Positions 1 to 10,979 of a DNA stretch of 64,000 bases are shown in pieces. Position 1 is the first letter of the stretch, and each line of letters opens with the position of its first letter. The DNA lies in contig CAZCZU010000006.1 of assembly GCA_964503475.1 (NCBI GenBank), positions 1-64,000 of the forward strand. The letters are read 5' to 3'. Below the pieces are notes generated by a model. That model was not told the origin of the DNA. It was given only the letters and a program-made list of their open reading frames with translations, and ran no database searches. This DNA is from CAZCZU01 sp964503475. Its GTDB lineage: Bacteria; Pseudomonadota; Zetaproteobacteria; Mariprofundales; Mariprofundaceae. Made by a program: the position numbers and the translations under genes.

Positions 1-61
1 CAATATCCCAAACACTTATCGATTCCTACAGCCAAAAAATGGGGAGAGTTCAGGGGCAGGA

Positions 62-346
62 TCAGTCGTCGTCCGGGGCGTACCAGGCGAGATCGGGCTG
101 GTGCAGTTCGATCCCGTCGACAGGGTCGACATGCTCCACCTCGATCAGCGGTGAATCATGCTCGGCATTGGCCAGCTGACCATGCAAGGCAGCACAGCCG
201 CGCAACACCTCGATGGCCGCCGTCTCGGCCGCACCGCTGTCTGCGGCATCGACATCGCAAAGCACGGCACAATTGACCCGAAACGTATCGTCGCCCGCTT
301 CGCGCAGGCAGTTGCTGACATTCAGGGTCACGCGGTAGCAGCGCAC
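62..346 (-). CDS. Small hypothetical protein downstream of accA
   Basis: I do not recognise this 94-residue product. It begins at a GTG 10 bases beyond the accA stop codon, with GAGAAG inside the end of accA as a possible weak ribosome site; a second in-frame GTG lies five codons later. The predicted protein is acidic, has scattered cysteines, and ends in YAPDDD. Its composition (strand-like VTLNV near the start, no low-complexity arginine runs) looks like a real protein, unlike most alternative frames here. The same frame runs further upstream inside accA, but that part is arginine/serine-rich and reads like an antisense-type shadow. Being last in the dnaE-accA direction suggests co-transcription. 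Function unknown; existence moderately supported. Confidence 0.5.
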   Translation of the reverse strand: MRCYRVTLNVSNCLREAGDDTFRVNCAVLCDVDAADSGAAETAAIEVLRGCAALHGQLANAEHDSPLIEVEHVDPVDGIELHQPDLAWYAPDDD

Positions 347-356
347 CGGGCTGAAA

Positions 357-1316
357 TTACTTCTCGCCGACCTGGCCCATGCTGCGCAGGCGCTTCTCGC
401 GCTCCTGCAGCAACTGTGCCTGCGGCAGACGTACCAGCTCATCGAGTGCCTTGGAAAGCACCTCGCCCATCATCTTCGCCGCACCCTCCAGATCACGGTG
501 GGCGCCGGATTTCGGTTCCGGGATAATGGCGTCGATCAGACCCAGCTCCTGCAGGTCGACCGCCGTCGGCTTCAGCGCTTCGGCGGCCTGGTCGGCGAAC
601 TTGCGGTCGCGCCACAGGATGGCGGCACAACCCTCCGGCGAAATCACCGAGTAGGTGGTGAGCTGCTGCATGAACAGGCGATCGCCGACACCGATGGCCA
701 ACGCGCCGCCGGAACCGCCCTCGCCGATCACGGTGCAGACCACCGGCACCTTCAGGGCCGCCAGCTCCATCAGGTTGCGGGCAATCGCCTCACTCTGGCC
801 ACGCTCCTCGGCATCGATGCCCGGCCAGGCACCGGCCGTATCGATGAAGGTGAGCACCGGCACATCGAAACGCTCGGCCAGGTGGAACAGGCGCAGCGCC
901 TTGCGGTAGCCCTCCGGGCGGGCCATGCCGAAGTTGCGCTTGATCTTCTCCTTGGTATCGCGCCCCTTCTGGTGGCCGACGATCATCACCGAACGGCCGT
1001 TGAAGCGGGCCAGGCCGCCGACAATGGCGGCGTCGTCCGCATAGGCACGGTCACCATGCAGCTCCTGGAAATCGTCAAAGAGCAGCGGCACGTAGTCGAG
1101 GAAATTGGGGCGATCCGGATGCCGGGAAAGCTGGGCAATCTGGTTCCGGGTCGCCTTGGCGTAGGTCTGCTCGATGAGCTTGTCGCACTTCTTGGTCAGA
1201 CGATCGACCTCTTCGGCGATATTTACATCCGTGTCGCTGCCCATGCGCGACAGCTCCTCGATCTTCGAGGTCAGCTCCGCGATCGGGCGTTCAAACTCCA
1301 GATAACTATAGGCCAT
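357..1316 (-). CDS. accA: Acetyl-CoA carboxylase carboxyltransferase subunit alpha
   Basis: This is the alpha subunit of the carboxyltransferase of bacterial acetyl-CoA carboxylase. With AccD it moves the carboxyl group from carboxybiotin on AccB to acetyl-CoA, giving malonyl-CoA, the committed step of fatty acid synthesis in the cytoplasm. The 319-residue length equals that of the E. coli enzyme. Family landmarks are the N-terminal helical segment (AYSYLEFERPI), the crotonase-fold core with GEGGSGGALAIGVGD, and SVISPEGCAAILW, which forms part of the acyl-CoA pocket. Its ATG directly abuts the dnaE stop codon, so translation is probably coupled to dnaE. The dnaE-accA order is known from several Gram-negative lineages. 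Confidence 0.97.
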   Translation of the reverse strand: MAYSYLEFERPIAELTSKIEELSRMGSDTDVNIAEEVDRLTKKCDKLIEQTYAKATRNQIAQLSRHPDRPNFLDYVPLLFDDFQELHGDRAYADDAAIVGGLARFNGRSVMIVGHQKGRDTKEKIKRNFGMARPEGYRKALRLFHLAERFDVPVLTFIDTAGAWPGIDAEERGQSEAIARNLMELAALKVPVVCTVIGEGGSGGALAIGVGDRLFMQQLTTYSVISPEGCAAILWRDRKFADQAAEALKPTAVDLQELGLIDAIIPEPKSGAHRDLEGAAKMMGEVLSKALDELVRLPQAQLLQEREKRLRSMGQVGEK

Positions 1317-4808
<3,492 letters not shown>

Positions 4809-4820
4809 GGCGTTAGCCTA

Positions 4821-4850
4821 GCCCGATCATGACATGAAGTCATGCCGGGC
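4821..4850. other. Hairpin in the dnaE leader
   Basis: An interrupted inverted repeat: GCCCG (4821-4825) pairs with CGGGC (4846-4850) and CATGAC (4828-4833) with GTCATG (4839-4844) around an ATGAA loop. It ends 12 bases before the dnaE start codon on the minus strand, so it would sit in the dnaE 5' leader. There is no T-tract, so it is not a standard terminator. A role in translation or as an operator is inference. The rest of the 244-base gap between dnaE and the ferredoxin gene (4809-5052) shows no other clear signal apart from the ferredoxin ribosome site. Confidence 0.5.
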
Positions 4851-5052
4851 ATTGCCATTTGCATCTCCCGTCATTGTCTGCCTCAATGCACCCAAAGTGC
4901 TGCAGGTAGCCCGGCATACGGCCCTTGTGTTATCGTGCGGCGCTTGCGACAAACCCGACGATTCGCATCGTCATTCTGGCAGGCCCGCGATGGCCTGCAT
5001 GGATGCAGCCAAGGAAGCGCTGCCTCCCAACACCGTTAGCGAGGTTTTAGTT

Positions 5053-5397
5053 ATGGCATTCGTCGTCACCCAACTGTGCAAGGACTGTGTGGATACCGCC
5101 TGTGTCGCGGTCTGCCCGGTGGACTGCTTCTACCAGCCCAAGGAGGTCTCGGACGAGACCCCGAACATGCTTTTCATCTCGCCGGACGAGTGCATCGATT
5201 GCGCCGTATGTGAGCCGGAGTGTCCGTGGGAAGCGATCTATCCGGAAGAGGATGTTCCGGAAGTTTTCGCCTCCGACATCGCCCTGAACGAGAAGTGCGA
5301 CACCGATCGCGACAGCTTCGAACTGGCCGAGGTCAAGGAGCACACCCCGCCATCCGCCGAAGAGGTGGCTGCCAACAAGTCCAAGTACGGCCTGTAA
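5053..5397 (+). CDS. fdxA: 7Fe-type (3Fe-4S/4Fe-4S) ferredoxin, FdxA-like
   Basis: This is a small electron carrier of 114 residues. The first cluster motif has C9, C12, C17 and C21, followed by P; the C-x7-C-x3-CP spacing is that of the seven-iron ferredoxins of the Azotobacter FdxI type, where C12 is the extra cysteine. C25 and the second motif CIDCAVCEPECP supply the 4Fe-4S cluster. Compared with Azotobacter, the loop between the motifs is several residues longer (around QPKEVSDE). An upstream in-frame extension to 4834 exists, but I chose the ATG at 5053 because the family starts with MAFVVT or MTYVVT and CGAGGT lies about 8 bases upstream. It stands alone, divergent from dnaE; the redox partner cannot be read from context. 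Confidence 0.93.
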   Translation: MAFVVTQLCKDCVDTACVAVCPVDCFYQPKEVSDETPNMLFISPDECIDCAVCEPECPWEAIYPEEDVPEVFASDIALNEKCDTDRDSFELAEVKEHTPPSAEEVAANKSKYGL

Positions 5398-5453
5398 GGC
5401 AAGGAACCCTGAGCGGGCGGTGATCCCATCGCCCGCTCTTCCATTCAACGCAC

Positions 5454-6533
5454 ATGCAGCCATTGATGCCCGCATCGTCGACTCCGGCCCTGATCGGCCT
5501 GGATATCGAAGCCCTGCGCGCCCTCTGCCGCGAGGCGGGAGCCAAGCTTTCGCACGCCGATCGCCTCAATGCCTTCATCTTCCGCCACGGCATCACCGAC
5601 ATCGATGCCATGCCGGAGCTGCCGAAAGCGCTGCGCGCACACCTGCGCACCCATACCCGCACACTGGCACCACAGTGCACAGCCCATGAACAGGATATCG
5701 ACGGCACCCGCAAGCTGCTGCTGGCCATGCCGGACGGACGCGAAGTGGAGAGCGTCATCATCCCGGGAGCGGGGCGCATCACCCAGTGCATCTCCAGTCA
5801 GGTCGGCTGTGCCGTGGGCTGCAACTTCTGCCTCACCGCCACCGCCGGCCTGACCCGCAACCTGACGGCGGCCGAAATGGTGGCCCAGGTGATGACGGCC
5901 CGGAACATCCTCGGCGAATACCCGCGCAATCTGGTCCTGATGGGCATGGGCGAACCGCTGCACAATTACGAAGAGGTAAGCCGCTTCGTGCGCATTGCCG
6001 CCAACCCGCAGGGGATGGCCTTTTCGCCCCGCCGCATCACCCTCTCCACGGCGGGGCTGGTGCCGGGTATCCGTCAGATGATCCAGGATCAGCTGCCCTG
6101 CAATCTGGCGATATCGCTCAATGCCACCACCGATGCAGTACGCGATGCGATCATGCCGATCAATCGCAAGTACCCGATTGCCGAATTACTGGACGCGGTG
6201 CGTGCCTACATCGCCGCCCACGACAGAAAACGGGTGCTGATCGAGTATGTACTGCTGGCAGGGATCAACGATTCGGAGGCCGATGCGCATCGCCTCTGTG
6301 AGCTTCTGGAGGGGATTGAGAGCACCATCAACCTGCTCCCCTTCAACGCCCACGCCGGCAGCGATTACCGGCGCCCAAGTGATAGCAGCGTCACAGCTTT
6401 TCGCTCGATTCTGGTCGAGGCTGGCAAGGTGGCGGTGGTGCGCGAGTCGCGCGGCCGCGACATCTCGGCCGCCTGCGGCCAGCTCAAAACAGACATTGCC
6501 CGCAAACGGGCCCGTACAGGGAGTATGGCGTGA
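5454..6533 (+). CDS. rlmN: Dual-specificity RNA methyltransferase RlmN
   Basis: This is a radical-SAM enzyme that methylates C2 of A2503 in 23S rRNA and of A37 in some tRNAs. The 359-residue protein carries the cluster motif CAVGCNFC (C119, C123, C126). C112, in QCISSQVGC, and C341, in RGRDISAACGQL, correspond to the two catalytic cysteines known in E. coli RlmN, so it looks active. GMGEPLHNYEEV and LLPFNAHAG are also family hallmarks. The lack of Cfr-type context and the tight match to RlmN argue against Cfr. It is first of a four-gene overlapping run (rlmN, methyltransferase, kinase, kdsB). An alternative ATG four codons in is possible. Confidence 0.95.
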   Translation: MQPLMPASSTPALIGLDIEALRALCREAGAKLSHADRLNAFIFRHGITDIDAMPELPKALRAHLRTHTRTLAPQCTAHEQDIDGTRKLLLAMPDGREVESVIIPGAGRITQCISSQVGCAVGCNFCLTATAGLTRNLTAAEMVAQVMTARNILGEYPRNLVLMGMGEPLHNYEEVSRFVRIAANPQGMAFSPRRITLSTAGLVPGIRQMIQDQLPCNLAISLNATTDAVRDAIMPINRKYPIAELLDAVRAYIAAHDRKRVLIEYVLLAGINDSEADAHRLCELLEGIESTINLLPFNAHAGSDYRRPSDSSVTAFRSILVEAGKVAVVRESRGRDISAACGQLKTDIARKRARTGSMA

Positions 6534-7474
6534 GCCAGGAGAATCAACAGATCTGCGACATCTGCGGTGGCAGCAGCTTCACCGTCATCAGCCGGCACGA
6601 CCGGCACGGCAAGCCAATGACCACCGGCATCTGCGAGGGCTGCGGCCTGGTATCGCACATGCCGGTACCGAGCGAGGAGGAGATCGCCGCCTACTACGCC
6701 AACGACTACCGCCGCGACTACCACGGTGAGCGCACCCCCTCCCCGCGCCGCATCATGCGCGCCTGGAACAACGGCCAGCGCATCGTCGGCCTGATCGAAA
6801 AGCACCTGCCGGAGGGAGCGGATGTTTTCGAAATCGGGGCCGGCATCGGCTGTACCGTCAAGTCGTTCGAAACACACGGCTTTACGGCCGGTGGCATCGA
6901 GCCAAACCGCGACTTCAACAGCTACACCCACAAGGTGCTGCATGCCGATGTCGCCAACTGCAATCTGTATGACCTGGAGGGTACGCAGTCGCATGATGTA
7001 CTGCTGCTGATCCATGTCATCGAGCACTTCACCTCGCCGACCACGGCCCTGATGCATATCCGCGAGCAGCTGAAGGATGGTGGCCTGCTCCACATCGAAT
7101 GCCCCAATATCGCCGCCCCCTTCGCCACCTTCGGACGCCTGTTCCACTTTGCCCACATCTACAACTTCACGCCGGCTACCCTGATCGCGCTGGCCAAGAA
7201 GTGCGGCTTTGCGATGGTGGAAAACTTTGCCGACGGCGACAGCGATCCGGATATCAAGATTCTGTTCCGCAAAGTGGATATCCCGGCCGAGTTCACGGCC
7301 GATGCCGATGAGGCAGCACGGGTAAAAGCAGCCATCTACCGCTACAACACCCTCACCTACCATCTGAGGGGCGATTACCTGGCTCGCCGGATGAAGAAGC
7401 TCGCCTCCTACGGCCGCGAGTACCTGACAGCAGGAAGCTTCGTGCGCGACCTGGAAGCGAGATTCAATCCATGA
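6530..7474 (+). CDS. Class I SAM-dependent methyltransferase with N-terminal zinc ribbon
   Basis: The 314-residue protein opens with two CxxC pairs (CDICGG near residue 9 and CEGCGL near residue 36), a treble-clef or zinc-ribbon arrangement found in front of many sugar- and surface-polysaccharide methyltransferases. A Rossmann core follows with the SAM motif FEIGAGIGCTV at about 102-112 and IHVIEHF in the post-motif region. It starts with GTG in a GTGA overlap with the rlmN stop, and its end overlaps the heptose kinase by ATGA. Position between rlmN and two LPS-inner-core genes (heptose kinase, kdsB) suggests a role in LPS or glycan modification, but the substrate cannot be seen. RNA methylation is the alternative suggested by the rlmN side. 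Confidence 0.75.
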   Translation: MSQENQQICDICGGSSFTVISRHDRHGKPMTTGICEGCGLVSHMPVPSEEEIAAYYANDYRRDYHGERTPSPRRIMRAWNNGQRIVGLIEKHLPEGADVFEIGAGIGCTVKSFETHGFTAGGIEPNRDFNSYTHKVLHADVANCNLYDLEGTQSHDVLLLIHVIEHFTSPTTALMHIREQLKDGGLLHIECPNIAAPFATFGRLFHFAHIYNFTPATLIALAKKCGFAMVENFADGDSDPDIKILFRKVDIPAEFTADADEAARVKAAIYRYNTLTYHLRGDYLARRMKKLASYGREYLTAGSFVRDLEARFNP

Positions 7475-8388
7475 TCCTGGTTATCGGCGATATCATTGTG
7501 GACGAATTCGTCTGGGGCGATGTCTCGCGCATCTCGCCCGAGGCACCGGTGCCGGTGGTCAACGTGGAGAGCATGGACCGCAGGCTGGGTGGCTCGGCCA
7601 ACGTCATCCGCAACCTGCACGCCCTAAACACGCCGTCAGCCATGTTTGGTGTTGTCGGCGACGATGAGCCCGGCAAGTGGGTACACCAGCGCCTGGCGGA
7701 GCTTGATGCCGACGATCGCGGTGTGGTCACCAAACGCAACCAGCGCCCGACCGCCATCAAGACCCGCGTCATCGCCCGCCACCAGCAGGTGGTGCGCTAC
7801 GATCGCGAGTGGGATTCAGCCCTGATGCCGGAGACGCACACGCGGCTCATGGAGCGACTGCGCGAACTGCTGCCCGAGGCGACTGCCGTCATCCTTTCCG
7901 ATTATGCCAAGGGCGTGCTGACCCCGGATTTCCTGCGCGCCCTGATTCCCGAGCTACAGGGCAAGATCATCGCCGTCGATCCGAAGCCGGCCCATACCGC
8001 GGCCTATAAGGGAGCGACCGTCATCACCCCGAACCTGTTCGAGGCCGCCGCCATGACCGGCATGCGACCGGTCAATGAAGACCCTGAAGCCGAGGCGATG
8101 GCGCGCAAGCTACATAGCGACCTGGGGCTGCAATACGTATTGCTGACCCGCTCCGATCGCGGCATGACCCTGTGCGACGGCAACACCTGCCACCACATCC
8201 CGACGGCAGCGCGTGACGTTTACGATGTCACCGGTGCCGGCGACACCGTCATTGCCGTCTTTACCGCCTGCCTGGCGCGCGGCGACTCTCCGCTGGAAGC
8301 TGCCCAGACGGCCAACCGTGCCGCCGGTGTCGTCGTCGGCAAGGTGGGCACGGCCACAGCCAGCTGGGACGAGATCGAAGCCCACTGA
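7471..8388 (+). CDS. rfaE1: D-glycero-beta-D-manno-heptose-7-phosphate kinase, kinase-only form
   Basis: This is a PfkB/ribokinase-family kinase of 305 residues that matches the N-terminal kinase half of E. coli HldE (RfaE). It starts with ILVIGDIIVDEFVWGDVSR and SPEAPVPVV, has the LGGSANV substrate loop, and ends with the ATP/anion-hole motif DVTGAGDT containing the catalytic aspartate. The reaction would phosphorylate heptose-7-phosphate at C1 on the way to ADP-heptose for the LPS inner core. The nucleotidyltransferase half of HldE is absent, so a separate RfaE2/HldC must be elsewhere if the pathway is complete. ATGA overlap upstream and a one-base overlap with kdsB downstream support joint translation. 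Confidence 0.9.
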   Translation: MILVIGDIIVDEFVWGDVSRISPEAPVPVVNVESMDRRLGGSANVIRNLHALNTPSAMFGVVGDDEPGKWVHQRLAELDADDRGVVTKRNQRPTAIKTRVIARHQQVVRYDREWDSALMPETHTRLMERLRELLPEATAVILSDYAKGVLTPDFLRALIPELQGKIIAVDPKPAHTAAYKGATVITPNLFEAAAMTGMRPVNEDPEAEAMARKLHSDLGLQYVLLTRSDRGMTLCDGNTCHHIPTAARDVYDVTGAGDTVIAVFTACLARGDSPLEAAQTANRAAGVVVGKVGTATASWDEIEAH

Positions 8389-9110
8389 TGAAGATCGTCA
8401 TCGGCATCCCGGCCCGCTTCGCCTCCAGCCGCTTTCCCGGCAAACCGCTGGCCATGCTGAATGGGGAGCCGATGATCCATCATGTCATCCGGCGCGCCCA
8501 CGATGCCGGCATTGGTGACGTCTTCGTCGCCACCGACGATGCACGCATTGCCGAGGCAGCCACAACCGCAGGTGCTGTCGTGCGCATGACGCGAAGCGAC
8601 CATGCCAGCGGCAGCGACCGCCTGGCCGAGGCAGTGCGGGAACTGGACTGCGATATCGTCGTCAATGTGCAGGGCGATGAACCGCTGATCGACCCGGACG
8701 CCATCCGCGCCGTTGTTGAGCCCTTTTACCACGACCCCTACCTGCCGATGGCCACCCTGGCCCATCCGCTACGTGAAGCGGCAGACCTGCACGATGCCAA
8801 TGTGGTCAAGGTGGTCTGCAATGCCAAGGGCCAGGCGATGTATTTCAGCCGCGCACCGATCCCCTACCCACGCTCCTCCACTGCCATCCCGCTGCAGCAT
8901 GTGGGGCTCTACGCCTACCGCAAGGAGTTCCTGCTCATCTATCCCACGCTGGAAGCGTGCGAATCCGAGCAGGCCGAACAGCTGGAGCAGCTGCGCGTGC
9001 TGCATCACGGCTATCCGATTGCCGTAACCACGGGCGACTTCCACTGCCTCGGGGTCGATACGCCGGAGGATCTGAAACGGGCCGAAGCACTCCTTAACCA
9101 CCCTTCCTGA
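8388..9110 (+). CDS. kdsB: 3-deoxy-manno-octulosonate cytidylyltransferase
   Basis: CMP-KDO synthetase activates KDO with CTP for transfer to lipid A. The 240-residue length fits the family (248 in E. coli). IPARFASSRFPGKPL is the nucleotide-binding signature, VNVQGDEPLI holds the metal-binding aspartate region, and HVGLYAYRKEFL and GVDTPEDL are standard KdsB segments. The last A of the kinase gene stop codon is the first base of its ATG. It closes the LPS-inner-core pair and is followed by the 214-base control region of the division cluster. No convincing terminator lies directly after it, so some readthrough into mraZ is possible. Confidence 0.96.
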   Translation: MKIVIGIPARFASSRFPGKPLAMLNGEPMIHHVIRRAHDAGIGDVFVATDDARIAEAATTAGAVVRMTRSDHASGSDRLAEAVRELDCDIVVNVQGDEPLIDPDAIRAVVEPFYHDPYLPMATLAHPLREAADLHDANVVKVVCNAKGQAMYFSRAPIPYPRSSTAIPLQHVGLYAYRKEFLLIYPTLEACESEQAEQLEQLRVLHHGYPIAVTTGDFHCLGVDTPEDLKRAEALLNHPS

Positions 9111-9210
9111 AGCGCAATACCACTCTCCACCCACAATCCCCCACCCACGCCCTCCAGCTGACAAAATTCCATGCATTTTTCTTGCCGAAATATTGGGGCA
9201 TTTTGACCAC

Positions 9211-9230
9211 AATGTGACCATGGGCACATT
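9211..9230. promoter_or_regulatory. CRP-like palindrome upstream of mraZ
   Basis: A 20-base near-perfect palindrome, with only one base pair breaking the symmetry. Its core TGTGA-N6-GCACA (9213-9228) differs at one position from the E. coli CRP consensus TGTGA-N6-TCACA. The right end overlaps the -35 hexamer at 9229, and its centre falls about 43 bases before the predicted start point, near the class II activator position. Symmetry and position are seen directly; binding by a CRP/Vfr-type regulator is inference. Confidence 0.5.
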
Positions 9231-9257
9231 GACAAGCCTCCATATGTGGCCAATATT
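9229..9257 (+). promoter_or_regulatory. Predicted sigma70-type promoter of the division cluster
   Basis: TTGACA (9229-9234) matches the -35 consensus fully. AATATT (9252-9257) follows after a 17-base spacer and matches the -10 at four of six positions. Transcription would begin near 9264, about 60 bases before the mraZ ATG. The -10 lies inside the phased TGG repeats, as expected for an autorepressed mraZ promoter. Confidence 0.6.
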
Positions 9258-9281
9258 GGACTGTGGTGGGTAAGTGTGGGT
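9247..9281 (+). promoter_or_regulatory. MraZ-type operator: four 10-bp-phased TGG boxes
   Basis: TGGCC (9247), TGGAC (9257), TGGGT (9267) and TGGGT (9277) recur with an exact 10-base period. MraZ of E. coli is known to bind TGGGN repeats spaced by five bases upstream of its own gene, which is the same geometry; here two boxes are perfect and two are degenerate. The boxes cover the -10 and the predicted start point, consistent with repression. In addition GGGTAAGT (9268-9275) and ACTTACCC (9284-9291) form an 8-bp stem with an 8-base loop that would lie in the mRNA leader. Confidence 0.7.
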
Positions 9282-9324
9282 AGACTTACCCGATCAAATT
9301 ATGGGGGAAGAGGCTTAGTCGCAG

Positions 9325-9771
9325 ATGTTTCTCGGCGGACATGCAAATACCATGGATGACAAAGGGCGCGTCAATATCCCTGCCGCGTTCCGTGAAGTCC
9401 TGCGCCATCATTACGACGACGAACGCATCTACATCACCCTCGATATCTACGATCCCTGCCTGCGCGCCTACCCCGTACAAGAGTGGCAGCAACTGCTCGA
9501 AAAACTGCGCCAGCAGCCCTCGACCAATCGCACCGTACGCCAGATCACCCGCAAGGTGGTCAGCTCCGCCTTTGAATACGCCCCCGACAAGCAGGGACGC
9601 GTACTGCTGGCGCCGCTGCTGCGCGAATATGCAGGCCTGACCAAAAGCATCCATTTCGCCGGCACCAACAACACCTTTGAAATCTGGGATAGCGAGCGCT
9701 GGCAGCAGGAGACGGACCTCTCTGTCGATAGCGGCTTCGATGAGAAGCTGCTCGACGAGTTGGGTATCTAA
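9325..9771 (+). CDS. mraZ: Transcriptional regulator MraZ
   Basis: First gene of the division and cell-wall cluster. MraZ is a DNA-binding protein of the AbrB-like double-split-barrel fold that forms rings and represses its own operon. The 148 residues contain the two repeats: FLGGHANTMDDKGRVNIPA at the N-terminus and FEYAPDKQGRVLLAPLLREYA in the middle, each with the conserved D-x-K/Q-GR turn. E. coli MraZ is 152 residues. A purine-rich GGGGGAAGAGG lies about 11 bases before the ATG. The phased TGG boxes directly upstream are the likely target. The stop codon abuts the GTG of rsmH. Confidence 0.96.
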   Translation: MFLGGHANTMDDKGRVNIPAAFREVLRHHYDDERIYITLDIYDPCLRAYPVQEWQQLLEKLRQQPSTNRTVRQITRKVVSSAFEYAPDKQGRVLLAPLLREYAGLTKSIHFAGTNNTFEIWDSERWQQETDLSVDSGFDEKLLDELGI

Positions 9772-10722
9772 GTGGCCGAGACCTCCCATGTTCCCGTCCT
9801 CGCCCAGCCCTTCATCGATGCCATCCTCACTGACCCGGATGGCCGCTATGTCGATGCGACCTTCGGCCGTGGCGGCCACGCCCGCATGCTGCTTGCACGC
9901 CTCTCCCCGCAAGGGCGGCTGTTGGCCCTGGACCGCGATCCGCAGGCCATCGAGGAGGGCGAGAAGCTCGCGCAGGAAGATGCGCGCTTCCGCATCATTC
10001 ATGCCGACTTCGGCAGCCTCGATGCCGCACTCGATGAAGCGGGGTGGGACTCGGTGACCGGCATCGGCTTCGATCTCGGCGTCTCCTCGCCGCAGCTGGA
10101 TCAGGCAACACGCGGATTCTCCTTCCAGGCGGAAGGACCGCTGGATATGCGCATGGATACCGAACGGCTCGAACCGCTCTCCACCCGCCTGGCCCGCACC
10201 GGCGAGCGTGAGCTGAAGGATGTATTGCGCCGCTATGGCGACGAGCGTTTTGCCGGCCGTATCGCCAAGGCGATCCTGCGGGCGCTGACCGAGGATCGCC
10301 TGCACACCACGCGCGATCTCGAAAATATCTGTTTTCATGCCGTGCCGCCCAATGCACGGCATGGCAAGACGCATCCGGCCACACGCACCTTCCAGGCCCT
10401 GCGCATCTGGGTGAACGACGAATACGGCCAGATCGAAACCGGCGTCAAAAGCGCCATGCAACATCTGGCCCCCGGCGGCCACCTGGCGGTGATCTCCTTT
10501 CACTCCGGCGAGGATCGCCGCGTACGCGACCTGATCGAAGCGGAGGTGCACCCCTGCACCTGCCCGCCCCAGTTTCCGATCTGCATCTGCGGTCGCACCC
10601 CGAGCATGCGCTGGCTGCAGAAAAAGCCGCTGCGCGCCGATGAGGCGGAGCTGGAAGCCAACCCCCGCAGCCGCTCGGCCATGCTGCGTATCGCCGAACG
10701 CCTGCCGGAGACGGACGCATGA
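9772..10722 (+). CDS. rsmH: 16S rRNA (cytosine(1402)-N(4))-methyltransferase
   Basis: RsmH (MraW) adds the N4-methyl group to C1402 in the ribosomal P site. The 316-residue protein starts at a GTG immediately after the mraZ stop. Recognisable segments are HVPVLAQPFIDAI at the start, the SAM-binding YVDATFGRGGHARMLL, GFDLGVSSPQLDQATRGFSF, and the C-terminal VISFHSGEDRRVRD. The internal helical insertion typical of RsmH lies between them. Its last four bases overlap ftsL as ATGA. Confidence 0.97.
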   Translation: MAETSHVPVLAQPFIDAILTDPDGRYVDATFGRGGHARMLLARLSPQGRLLALDRDPQAIEEGEKLAQEDARFRIIHADFGSLDAALDEAGWDSVTGIGFDLGVSSPQLDQATRGFSFQAEGPLDMRMDTERLEPLSTRLARTGERELKDVLRRYGDERFAGRIAKAILRALTEDRLHTTRDLENICFHAVPPNARHGKTHPATRTFQALRIWVNDEYGQIETGVKSAMQHLAPGGHLAVISFHSGEDRRVRDLIEAEVHPCTCPPQFPICICGRTPSMRWLQKKPLRADEAELEANPRSRSAMLRIAERLPETDA

Positions 10723-10979
10723 GCCGCCACCTGCCGATGATCACCGTTCTCGCCAGCTGCGGCCTGCTGGCGGCAGCCCAGGTGTGGCTGTCGCACATGC
10801 GCATCGAACTGACGCATCAGAGCCAGAGGGTTGCCGACGAACAGGCCGCCGTTTCGCATGAGCTCCAGAACCTGCGCCTGGAACTGGCCAGTCTTGCCAG
10901 GCCGGAGCGGTTGCGCCGCATCGCCCAGGAGCAGCTGCACATGGGGCCGCCACAGCCGATGCAGGTACTGCAGCCATGA
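10719..10979 (+). CDS. ftsL: Cell division protein FtsL
   Basis: A small bitopic division protein of 86 residues. One membrane segment lies at about residues 7-23 (MITVLASCGLLAAAQVW), followed by a periplasmic coiled-coil stretch (SQRVADEQAAVSHELQNLR) and the C-terminal LARPERLRRIAQEQL motif common to FtsL proteins. FtsL joins FtsB and FtsQ and activates FtsWI septal synthesis. Identification rests on topology, the RIAQEQL-type ending and its fixed place between rsmH and ftsI; sequence conservation in this family is low. It overlaps both neighbours by ATGA. Confidence 0.88.
   Translation: MSRHLPMITVLASCGLLAAAQVWLSHMRIELTHQSQRVADEQAAVSHELQNLRLELASLARPERLRRIAQEQLHMGPPQPMQVLQP

Noticed and set aside
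9111..9324. A small gene in the kdsB-mraZ gap.
   Set aside because: Only short frames without ribosome sites; the regulatory elements explain the region.
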